Below are positions 8,729-17,487 of a DNA stretch of 17,487 nt, in pieces (the first letter of the stretch is position 1; each line of letters opens with the position of its first letter). Made by a program: the position numbers and the translations under genes. Source of the DNA: Stephanodiscus triporus (Eukaryota; Bacillariophyta; Thalassiosirophyceae; Thalassiosirales; Thalassiosiraceae); the NCBI GenBank assembly GCA_036939755.1, contig JALLAZ010000287.1, positions 1 through 17,487 of the forward strand. The letters run 5' to 3'. The notes under the pieces are model-generated. The model did not search any database. It had not been told where the DNA came from and worked only from the letters and a program-made list of their open reading frames with translations.

Positions 8729-11700
8729 ATGTTCGGTCCAATCCCAGCGTACGATCCCCTCGTCGGCGACCCCCTCCCCCTCACGTTAGTCAGAAACAAC
8801 AACAACGGCGCTCGCAACAACAATATGGAGAATGACTTGAGTGATCAGACTTTTGAGAGCATGAACCGCGCGGCTCTGTGAGTCAAATGCATTGGCATTT
8901 TCGTGCTATGTTTGTTTTCGAGTCATAATGTACTTTCCCCCTCTGAAACGACCCCCCCCCCCCCAACTGTAAAATGGTAATATAGGCTCGCGTGGCAAGA
9001 ACGGCAGCGACGACAGCGCAGTCTCCGCACGATGATGATGCTTCTCATGATTCTCCTGCTAATGGACGGGGACGAACCGCCCAATAGGCATCATCATCGC
9101 AACGGCAGGTTGCGACAGCAGCAGCTGCGCAATGGCGGCGGCCGGCATCAGGGTAAGGGCGGGGAATATTGGGAAAGGCTCATGATAGACGATGAAGGTA
9201 ATTTCATGAGCCCTTTGAATCCCGAGGTGTACCGATCTCGCGCGGAACAGGACGCTGCATTGAAAGTTGCGTTTAGGGATAACAAGAAGTCGAGGTATCA
9301 CGAATTGATTAAGATGAACGACGGCAGGGACGTAGAGGGGGAATTGCGTAAGTTGATAACGCACAAGTTGAGTGATGAGATCGAAGCGGGGATGCTGAAT
9401 AAGGATCTGGATGGGGATGAGAATGATGAGGAGTCGGACGACGAGAGCAAGAGTTATCACACGACGCCCCCCGACGTCGATCGGAAAAAGTCATCATCAA
9501 CGCAGAGGCTGGAAAAAGAAAAAAGGTTCTTGGATGAAGAAGTGTTCAAGGACCTTAAGGAGTTAACTGATGTACCCGTGTTCCATTACCCTCGCAATGC
9601 AACTGGTTATTATCGAGGTCTTTGGATACGCACTGCCGTCAATAAGACGCTGCATGAATCTTCCGACAAGGAATACAATGAGAAACTCGCATCAAGCGCC
9701 AAATATGAGCAATACGAGAATATCCCACCGATCAATGTCACGTCTAAAGGAATTCGAACGTGGGCTCAAGATCAACTACGTCGACGAGGGGATGATGTTG
9801 GCATATTCTTCCTCCCTCCCAATGTGTACATAGAACCTGACGTCACAATGGTTTCTAAAAATTCCTCATCTGATGATACCCACACTAGCATAAAAGAACC
9901 TGCCTCTCTCACCACCACACCCAATCCCATCAACTTACACCCCTCCCTCAGTCTCACTAAGGAGGCCGGTCGAGCGGCGTTTCAACTCTATTCCCGTCCT
10001 ATCCCCGCCATGAATGAACTCAGCATCGTTGACGGTCTCGTGAAGCTTTACGACGGCACGACTAACAGCTTTGTTGCGCAACGAACGGATGTCCTCTTGC
10101 GGGTGCGTGGCGTCATGATACATGGTATTGGAAAGATGAGTTTGGTGACATCGTCGTGGTCCGCGTCGGATGGAGGAGCGGCAATGGGCAAACGAAGGAC
10201 GTTCCTCGGAATAAGGAAGGTAGATGACGCCCCCAGAATACGGAAAGTCATAGAACCAAATGACAATGGCGAAGAGGAATACTTGGGTGCGAATGAGGAT
10301 GAAGACGAAGAGGAATACTTGGGTTCGATTGAGAATGAGGACGAGCGTCGACGATTGCTCCGGGCTAGTATTGAGAATCTCCTAAAACGACCAGAACATC
10401 AAGATGCCCCCAAAACTATTAATGAATTGAGCAAACCAGTTGGCAGTGGAGGCAGCAATTCAATTATCATGCAAATACGGGATGAGGTTGTTGATCTTTA
10501 CTCTTCGAAATTCATCAACGGTGACGTGCAAAGTCTAAACAATGATGAGGAAATGAAAAAATCAATCGAAAATGATGGCTGGACACGTCTAGAATCGCTG
10601 GATGATGATTTTCCCTATGATGGAGCTGTTGGAATTTCAGACAACATTGATGAGAATTATTACAATGACGGATATGGTGAAGTTTCAGATATCGTTGTGA
10701 ATTCACGCACGCCTGTACAACGAATATTAAATGACAGCACGAATGGCGACGATGATGTTGGCGATTTTTCTGGTGGCAACGATGATGGTACCGGGGTGAA
10801 TGATAATATATTCCTGGCAGACTCATCTGCCATGCAGAATTTTAGTATGAATGGATCTTCTTCTTTTGGAATTGCAATCGATGGCTCGAATGGTGCTTGG
10901 CACCGTTCCACTTTGACATTATTAGGCACAGAAGAGCGATTGGCCCCGACACGATACGTCTATCCTTATCCATATGTAGTCGATGATGCGGAGGATTCAA
11001 TAAAGAAGGCATCGTCCTCCGCAACTCGTAGGATTCCGAACCGTGAACAAGTTTCGCAGGCCAACGCTGCCAATTGTGAGTTCGAGATGAACATGGACAT
11101 CCAGGAAATCAAGTGGGCAATCGGGGAGTGGCGAACGTCGATGGAACATCGATTGAGGATGGGAGAGTTTTTCAATCCCAATTGGAACATCGCACAGTCA
11201 AAGGTGGCCACATTAAAAAGATCTCAGTATCTTTTTGTAATGAAGTCACATCTTGATTTCCTGGAGAAGCAAATCCCTAAAGAAGCCCTGGTAATGACGA
11301 TGATCGGTGCCATTGAGTCGAATAATTGTGATTTCTATTCCTTCGTAAATGTGACTGCGATGAGAACGAATTGGGAGCACACCACGGCGAAGGCCATCAA
11401 CTACAGCTTTTACATGATGCTGACTTGTTTGACGCAAATAGTCATCCTTCTACGACAGTTGCTTCATACACAGTCCCAGTCTGCTGCATCAAGTGTGTCG
11501 TTACTCTGCATAGGCTGGCAGGCATTGCTCGATGCTATCCTGTGCATCAGCCATATCTTTTTGTGCCTGGTCATGCAGCCGCTCTTTACGGCGTTTGCGA
11601 GCGTTGCATTTTTCAAGCTCCTCATTTTTTGTGTCATCGAGATGAAATACATGGCAATAATAATCCATGCACGAAATAATGCCAACAATGCCGGGCTCAC

Positions 11701-12682
11701 ACAAGAGGATCTGAGACGGCAAATAACTTTTCTGCACCTGAAATTCTATGGCGCTTTGATGTTCTCGATACTTTCATTTTGGTACTTTGGGCAGACAAAT
11801 AGATCGCTGTATATCCTACTGCTTTACTCGTTTTGGGTTCCTCAAATCATTTTGAACATCATCACAGAGTCAAAGAAACCACTGCATCCTTACTACCTGT
11901 ATGGCATGAGCTTGACTCGATCGGTTGCCCCACTTTATGTGTTTGCCATCCGAAATAATTTCCTCAAGGAAGTGAATCCAGACTTCCCTACGGAGATAAG
12001 AATGTGTGAAATATTGATGTTATGGATCGGTCTCCAGACTGCCATTCTCTTTGCACAAGGCAAATATGGCACTCGATTTATGATACCGCAGAGGTAAGTT
12101 CTTGAACGAGATTCATCACATGCGAATGCTGATTTTTCAACTTTACACTTACACCGATGCCCATTTCTTCGAAAGATTCCTGCCTCCAAAATTTGACTAC
12201 AGTCGGCCTATTCCTCCGTCTCTTCTTCCGCGACTAGCAAACAATCCATCTAATGGGGTTACATCCGAAATCGAGCTGATGCCTTTGTTGAACGCTGATA
12301 CATCTCCTGCCCTCAATGGCGTGGCACGAAATCGTCGGGGTGGGGGCAACCGAGCAAGGCTCGGTTCGAGGGCAGAAGACACAGGAGGCACATCTATGAG
12401 CGAGGACAGACCAAATGAAACGCCAACTCTGGACTGTGTTATCTGTTACAATGAAATTGATGTTAATGATCGCAAAGGCTATATGCTTGCTCCGTGCGAC
12501 CACATTTTTCATCGGCATTGTCTTGAGCAGTGGATGGAAATCAAGGTAAGTACAATTGAGGGCGACTGCACTTCTTTGTTACCAAAGAAGCTCTAATATT
12601 GCTGTGCTTTCGACATGTTTTACTGAATTGATATTATTAGATGGAGTGTCCGATATGCCGATGCAATCTACCCTCCATCTGA
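8729..12682 (+). CDS. Tul1/Dsc1/FLY-type transmembrane RING-H2 E3 ubiquitin ligase, four exons
   Basis: Exons 8729-8877, 8986-12093, 12176-12545 and 12641-12682 (introns 108, 82 and 95 nt, donors GTGAGT, GTAAGT, GTAAGT) give about 1222 residues. The ATG at 8729 is in frame with a second ATG at 8825; either could start. A hydrophobic signal or anchor (MMMLLMILLLM) lies near residue 66. A long luminal region follows, with ATGYYRGLWIR and GRAAFQLYSRPIPAMNE blocks as in the family. About seven membrane helices lie at roughly 854-1080, preceded by NCDFYSFVNVTAMRTNWE and containing RQLL, SLLCIGWQALLDA and EMKYMAIII. The C-terminal RING-H2 (about 1172-1215) reads CVIC, then PCDHIFHRHC, WMEIK, MECPIC: C2-C-H-H-C-C2 ligands are all present. 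Relatives ubiquitinate membrane proteins in the Golgi and endosomes (yeast Tul1, fission yeast Dsc1) and control a wall enzyme in Arabidopsis (FLY1). Base composition is lower in GC than its neighbours. Confidence 0.9.
10271..10324 (+). repeat. Two-copy acidic coding repeat in the E3 ligase luminal region
   Basis: The 18-nt unit GAAGAGGAATACTTGGGT occurs at 10271-10288 and again, identical, at 10307-10324, a 36-nt period. It encodes EEEYLG twice within an Asp/Glu-rich loop and is probably a recent small tandem duplication in a disordered luminal linker. Confidence 0.8.
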
Positions 12683-12840
12683 GCTTAGGAGTATTTTAGA
12701 GCACTGTGCCGATAGTCCCAGCGCGGCAGCTTAAAATAAAATCATGTTGAACATATCTGATCAATAATTCACTGTTCTGATTTATGTCGTCAGTTGGTTG
12801 GCCATATAATCGAGAGTGTTTGATCCGCACGCAGTTGAGA
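12683..12840. other. Convergent 3' spacer between E3 ligase and transporter
   Basis: Only 158 nt separate the stop of the plus-strand E3 ligase from the stop of the minus-strand transporter, so the two 3' UTRs are short or overlap. An AATAAA on the plus strand at 12735-12740 (in TAAAATAAAATC) is a possible polyadenylation signal. Nothing else seen. Confidence 0.4.
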
Positions 12841-14511
12841 TCACGACGCATGCTCATAGCTCAGCCACATTATTCCTGTCAGAGCAATGCATGCGGATAA
12901 AAACCACTTCAGAATTCTATCCACTCCTTCAATTTCTTTGAATCTGAAGATGCCCCTGCGTTGCAATACATGTGTTTTCGAGGTGAGAAAAATGAAGATG
13001 TATCTTTTACACAACGAAGTACCACGTGACATACCATAATCCGCCTACTAGCATTGATGCCTGTGTAAAACTATATCCGACACCCTGGCCCAAATGAGTG
13101 ACAGAGATTATGGCAAAAAAATTCCCAACGCTCCACAATACACCCGAAAGGCAGCCCTGGAGCCACATTTGACGAGTGTGGAACGACGGGAGGGCATGAT
13201 ACGCCTTGCCTAACGCGCCTTCAAGTCGGTACAACTCAAATAAAAATCTCATTATCCATAAAGCAATAGTGACTAACATAGACCCACAGCAGAATGATAT
13301 TACGTAGCTCGGGCCTCCATATCCCTCGGCGGCAGCAAAATGCAAAGGAATCATGCTCGTTCCACCCCAGAGTCCTGTGCCCATCAGAACGGGACATTTG
13401 ATACAATGAGAGTTCGTACGCAGAATGCAGGAAGCGAAGTTCTCACACTTACCATTAAACATGCACGCCAATAGACCCATCTGTCGTTTTGTTAACGTGA
13501 CTTGTTGTGCGAATAGTGTCATCGTCAAGCTCTTGTTGTCGTGTTGGAAGGAACCACCCTGCCTGTCGAGAAGATACTCCATTTCGAGCGGTGGTAAAGG
13601 TAATGAGGACTGCGCAGAAACTATTTCGTTGTTTGATTTGACTACTCCCGTTTTCGCCTTGGTTAACGGTGCCTTCTTGGTGGCCACTCTTTTGCAAGTG
13701 GCTACCTTCGATTCCATCAACGGTTCCTCCTTACGCATTTCCATCTTCGAATCCTTGGATGAATGTATTCGCTTTCTAACTCCATCTTCGTCCGCCACGA
13801 TCGATTCCGTTGCCGCCTGCATTTTCGTCCTCTCCTCATCGCGTGCGCTCTCCGGATCTTTCTTAGTCCGCGGCCTCGAAAATATCGACATCCCGATCAA
13901 CCCCGCGATCAGAGTTCCGCAAGCGCAGCACGCTCCCGATTTGGACTTGACGTGCTCTTCGAAGATGAATATGCCCCACGCGAAGGAGGTGAGCACGATC
14001 AAGGACGACCACGTGCCCAGCGCGACCGCGAGTCCCGCGGTGCGGATGCCGTATATCCCCGCCACCCCCCCCGGAACCCAGAAAAGACCCGACAGGATGC
14101 CCCACGTTGTGAAGCGGAGCGGCTGGCCCATCGGTATGATGATCCAGCATGTGAGGAATCCCATGGCCGACTTATAACTCTGAAGATGGGGGGGAGGAAG
14201 GGGGGATAATGCGTCGATGATAATAATAATAATGTCGTGAGATTGAGAAAAATGTGCAGCAAAGCAAAATTAAGATATGGCCTCGAGCGAACGAATATCG
14301 TTAGGATGGATCGAAACGGGGGCGGGGGGGGGGGGGTTGGCATCATCGCAACGACCGACCGACGCACCTGCATCACGAGCGGATCGACGTCCAGTCGAGA
14401 CACAACTTCCGATTTGACGGGAACGCCGAAGGAGCCGAAACAGACCGCCGCGAGGAAGGCGGCGGCATATCCGCATGCCTCGCCGCATTTTTCGGGATCG
14501 CCATGACTCAT
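12841..14511 (-). CDS. DMT-superfamily transporter (TMEM144-like), paralogue 1, four exons
   Basis: Exons on the minus strand: 14511-14368, 14179-13453, 13374-13035 and 12955-12841, with introns of 188, 78 and 79 nt in phases 0, 1 and 2; about 441 residues. The start is the ATG of MSHGDPEK; frame upstream of it has only a GTG. Ten membrane segments are visible: one in exon 1 (CGYAAAFLAAVCFGSFGVPVKS), four in exon 2 (including WGILSGLFWVPGGVAGIYG and ACCACGTLIAGLIGMSIF), a hydrophilic linker of about 110 residues, then five ending in ILKWFLSACIALTGIMWLSY. The five-linker-five layout and VPVKSE, GIRTAGLAVALG and WG-F-F-EE motifs fit TMEM144/GRP-type members of the DMT superfamily, proposed carbohydrate or metabolite carriers; substrate and membrane are unknown. 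It is head to head with a paralogue at 14766. The 5' half is GC-rich, the 3' half AT-richer. Confidence 0.75.
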
Positions 14512-14765
14512 GCTCCCTTGCTTGTTTTTTGCTGTTTGGGCCTGTGTCAGAATCCCATCGTACTCATGGTTTGATGTAGCGAGATGGATGGAAACGGCTC
14601 CATTATTTTTGTGTTTTAAGGGTTTTAGAGATACGATAGCCCCCGGCCCCGCGCCGCCGCCCACCCATTCGTTGTCTCCTCCCTAGGTACTTTCTAGCTT
14701 CGGCTTCGCTCTCCCCCCCCCCGCGGGCGAAGACGACCACCACCACCAACGGTGGAGCGCCGTGA
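14512..14765. promoter_or_regulatory. Short divergent promoter between the two transporter paralogues
   Basis: Only 254 nt separate the two start codons, so the paralogues must share or abut promoters. The right half is pyrimidine- and C-rich with a run of C near 14714, flanked by CTTCGC and GCGAAG arms. No symmetric arrangement of the two promoter halves is visible by eye. Confidence 0.5.
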
Positions 14766-15520
14766 ATGAATAATTCCACAGCCGCCGCGATCGACGCAGT
14801 CGTCGTCGAAACGAAGTGCGATGCCTGCGGTTACGCCGCCGCCGTCCTCGCCGCCGTGTGCCTCGGCACGATCGGGGTGCCGATAAAGTCGGAGCTCGTC
14901 GCTAGATTGGACGTCGACGTCCTCGTGATGCAGGTGGGGCGCGCCGCGCTTATATGATGTATATTATAATAGTCTCCTCCCCTTCCGCTTTTCATTCCGA
15001 TGTGCGCCTCTCGAAAACGAAGCGACATAATATATATAATATCGCGCCATCTCCTCGTCCTATTCTCTCATCCCCCTCCCCCCTCCTCCCCCCCTTTGAC
15101 CTCCCTCCAGAGTTACAAGACGACATTCGCGTTCGTCGCCACCTGGCTCGTTACCATCGCATCGCGTCGTCCGCCTCGTCTGACGTCGTGGGGGATAATC
15201 TCCGGCCTCTTCAGCGTGCCGGGCGGACTCGCGTCGGTGTACGGCATACGCAACGCCGGACTCGCGGTGTCCGTGGGACTGTACTCGTCTACGATCGTGC
15301 TAACGTCGTTCGTTTGGGGGGTGTTCGTGTTCGGGGAGGGCGTGGGGTCGACCTTCGGCGCTTGCTGCGCCTGCGCGACGCTGGTGGCGGGATTGATGGG
15401 GATGGCGGCGCACTCGGGACCGACGACGACGACGAGGCCATCATCATCCTCATCCTCCGCACGACGACGACGGGACGACGTCGGGGACGGGACGGGATCG
15501 AGCGCGTCGGGATCTGCCGC

Positions 15521-15555
<35 letters not shown>

Positions 15556-16521
15556 GGGAGACGCACGACGAGGAGGACGTCGACGGGGTCAGGAAGAGGA
15601 AGCGCCGTCCGTCGACGGATACGGCGAAGAGGATTGAGGACGACGTCGTCGCGTCGACGGACGACGGTACGGCCGCCGACGCGTCCTCGTCGCGCATGCT
15701 GCCGCCGATCGAAATCGAATACCTGCTCGACGGGAAGGATGACGCGTTTCCCGACAGGAGGATCTCGACGATATCCCTCCCCGGCGGTAAAATGTCGTTG
15801 ACGAGGCGTCAGGCGGGGATATTGGCGTCCGTCGTCGGCGGTAAGAGGGCCGGGGCGGCGTCTCGGACCTTCGCGTTCGGTCGGTCCGATTATCGAAGGG
15901 CGCCCTTCCCCCGTTCCTCTCTCTCTCTCTCTCTCTCTCTCTCATCGTCTTCTCCTCGTTCCGATGACAATTCTCAGGTGCTTGGGGCGGGATGAATCTG
16001 GTCCCGCTGCACTTCGCCGCCGAGGAGGGATACGGTGGCCCGAGCTACGTGGTATCCTTCTTCAGCGGGTGCATGCTCGTGATCGTCATGTTGTGGATCG
16101 GGAGATTTTTGTTCGAGCTGTACAGACTCGAGGGCGCGATGGGCAAGTCGTATCGCGCCCTCCCGTCGTTCCATTTTCGTCTGTTATGGCTCCAGGGCGG
16201 ACTGACGGGCCTGTTGTTGAGCTTGGGGAAATTCATGACCATCATCGCCGTCGTGCACCTGGGAAATAGCGTTGGCAATTGCTTCGCGCAGGCGTCGATG
16301 CTCGTGAGCGGATTGTGGTGGGTTTCGCGCGATGCTCTGCCCTTGGTATCGATGATGACGCTGCCGCCCTCTCTCTCACTCATATATCTTTTTGTTCAAT
16401 GAACAGGGGAATCTTCAGATTCAAGGAAATTGAAGGAAGGGAAAGGATTCTAAAGTGGATTTCATCAGCGTGCATTGCCCTGACGGGAATTCTGTGGCTG
16501 AGTTACGAGCATGCTTCATGA
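14766..16521 (+). CDS. DMT-superfamily transporter (TMEM144-like), paralogue 2, four exons
   Basis: Exons 14766-14933, 15111-15840, 15978-16317 and 16407-16521, introns 177, 137 and 89 nt in phases 0, 1 and 2, give about 450 residues. Intron positions match the minus-strand paralogue exactly; exons 3 and 4 have identical lengths (340 and 115 nt) and exon 2 differs by one codon (730 versus 727). Ten membrane segments: one in exon 1 (CGYAAAVLAAVCLGTIGVPIKS), four in exon 2 (WGIISGLFSVPGGLASVYG and ACCACATLVAGLMGM among them), a Ser/Thr/Asp-rich linker with a Thr8 run, and five more ending ACIALTGILWLSYEHAS. Function is as for the paralogue: a predicted metabolite or sugar-like carrier, substrate unknown. 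GC content is high except in exon 4. A PP2C-like open frame follows the TGA directly. Confidence 0.75.
15917..15943. repeat. CT dinucleotide microsatellite in intron 2 of transporter paralogue 2
   Basis: Thirteen and a half CT units lie about 33 nt before the 3' splice site at 15977, where they can act as polypyrimidine tract. Length is likely to vary between individuals. Confidence 0.9.
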
Positions 16522-17049
16522 CCTCTGATTGTCGATTACGACGACTACTACGACGACTACGACCGCCGCGATCGTTTAGACGAGGACAACCACGACGATG
16601 GGGTGAGGGTGGGGGAGGGGGAGGCCCCATACACCGACGGCTTCCTAATCGTTGTGTGCGACGGACTGTGGGACGTGATGGGGAATGAGGAGGTGGTAGA
16701 CCTCGTGCGCGGGCACGCGCGTGGTGGCGGCGTCGGGACGGTCGGGAGGGATCGTCGCCGCGGGAGCGCGGACAACATCACTTTAGTGATGTATTGGATG
16801 CGAATCGGATCGAAACATTCCAATTCTTCTGGGATCCCTGGAGAGTATTGGTTCACAATCCGGAACACCTACGCCTGCGACGTTGATCCCACTCAACTTG
16901 CGACGACGGCATCTGCTGCAACTACGGCGATGGCCGATATCAATTGTTCGCGGGTGATGTGGGGAATAATAAGACTTTGGCGAGTGGAGGTCGTCTTACT
17001 GCCAACAGAAGCTGTTTCCTTATATAATGATAACGATTATGTGAATTGA
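16522..17049 (+). pseudogene. C-terminal fragment of a PP2C-type protein phosphatase
   Basis: The frame is open from the codon after the transporter stop (16519-16521) to a TGA at 17047-17049. Its recognisable part, 16636-16800, reads DGFLIVVCDGLWDVMGNEEVV and then GSADNITLVM, the last two metal-site motifs of PP2C (Asp of DGLWD and of DN). The 37-residue distance between those Asp residues is shorter than the 43 of human PP2C-alpha, with the usual A-x-x-L-v-x-x-A-l helix missing. The first two thirds of a PP2C domain (ED, DGHGG blocks) are absent in the window; the transporter occupies their expected place. The first in-frame ATG is inside the motif (16678). After the motif come about 80 residues without family resemblance. 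A decayed copy is most likely; a last exon of a gene with distant upstream exons is less likely. Confidence 0.6.
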
Positions 17050-17487
17050 AGAAGAATAATTTGCCCTATGTTTTGGACGCAAAAATTACGGTATCGTAAA
17101 GATATTTCCTGGGGGTTGTAATTCTCCATCCTCAACTCAATGCCACATAATGCGATTGGGGAGTCATTTTCATTTCAACCGGCACAGTGTCGAATCAATT
17201 TTTCATTGGATGTATACCATAGCTTGTCACCCCTGTCTTTTTAATTGCTGCGCAGAGATTTTGGTACAAAACCTACACACGGGAGAGGCCATTTTTCTTA
17301 TGTGGCTGGCCACACTAACAATTTTCTCGCCTTTAGGTCGCCGTCGCCAAAAAATCAGGAATCGCTAAGAGGGGCACATTAGGGCACCATGGCGGCCGTG
17401 GGACGACGGCGGCCGCCATGGTCAATGTTTTTTTTTAACCTAGCTTCCGCCTAGCTAATCGCGTGTAAGACATCCCACAACTCCAAA
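17050..17487. other. Downstream stretch without a recognised gene
   Basis: No protein or RNA gene recognised. It is AT-rich to about 17370, followed by the GC-rich inverted repeat (listed separately), a T9 run and a CCTAGCT direct repeat near 17440-17455. The window ends here, so any gene beginning near 17389 cannot be judged. Confidence 0.4.
17386..17422. repeat. 13-bp GC-rich inverted repeat followed by a T run
   Basis: ACCATGGCGGCCG (17386-17398) is the exact reverse complement of CGGCCGCCATGGT (17410-17422), with an 11-nt loop. Seven bases further comes a run of nine T. It could form a stable hairpin in DNA or RNA. Each arm contains CCATGG. Role unknown. Confidence 0.8.

Noticed and set aside
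9838..9845. Second perfect TGACGTCA
   Set aside because: It lies inside the E3 ligase coding exon, so a promoter role is unlikely.
1..17487. CRISPR array, prokaryotic operon or prophage
   Set aside because: Introns, plastid-targeting presequences and eukaryotic families throughout; no spaced direct repeats.

Overview
The window looks like nuclear DNA of a diatom, or at least a stramenopile alga with a secondary red plastid. Short GT-AG introns (78-202 nt) interrupt the genes. Two neighbouring proteins begin with a signal peptide followed by an A-F-A-P motif, the bipartite plastid-targeting signature of diatoms. Genes lie on both strands with short spacers, and the GC-rich exons carry runs of CGT/GAC trinucleotides coding for Ser, Asp and Thr. 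Species cannot be named from the sequence alone.

Layout. 416-1875 (+): plastid AlgH/UPF0301 protein, one intron. 2235-3122 (-): plastid fibrillin (PAP), convergent with the first. 3123-3601: divergent promoter with a perfect TGACGTCA element. 3602-4963 (+): type II membrane sulfotransferase-like protein whose PAPS-binding motifs look eroded. 4964-6062: spacer holding a split, AT-richer membrane-protein ORF. 6063-8074 (+): GlcNAc-type glycosyltransferase (PF11397-like), one intron, reading frame broken at a 19-nt G run. 8729-12682 (+): Tul1/Dsc1/FLY-type multi-membrane RING-H2 ubiquitin ligase, four exons. 12841-14511 (-) and 14766-16521 (+): two paralogous ten-helix transporters of the DMT superfamily, head to head, with the same four-exon structure. 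16522-17049 (+): C-terminal piece of a PP2C phosphatase without its N-terminal half, in the same frame as the preceding transporter stop. 17050-17487: no gene seen, but a GC-rich 13-bp inverted repeat followed by a T run.

How the genes relate. There is no operon logic here. Two weak themes appear: a pair of plastid proteins (AlgH and fibrillin), and a run of endomembrane proteins (sulfotransferase-like, glycosyltransferase, Golgi/endosomal E3 ligase). The most interesting parts are the mirror-image transporter pair with conserved linker motifs, the stranded PP2C fragment, and two glycan-modifying enzyme homologues with altered active-site motifs. I found no clear case of a wholly new system. 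All splice sites were placed by eye using GT-AG, reading frame and family alignment, or, for the transporters, paralogue comparison.
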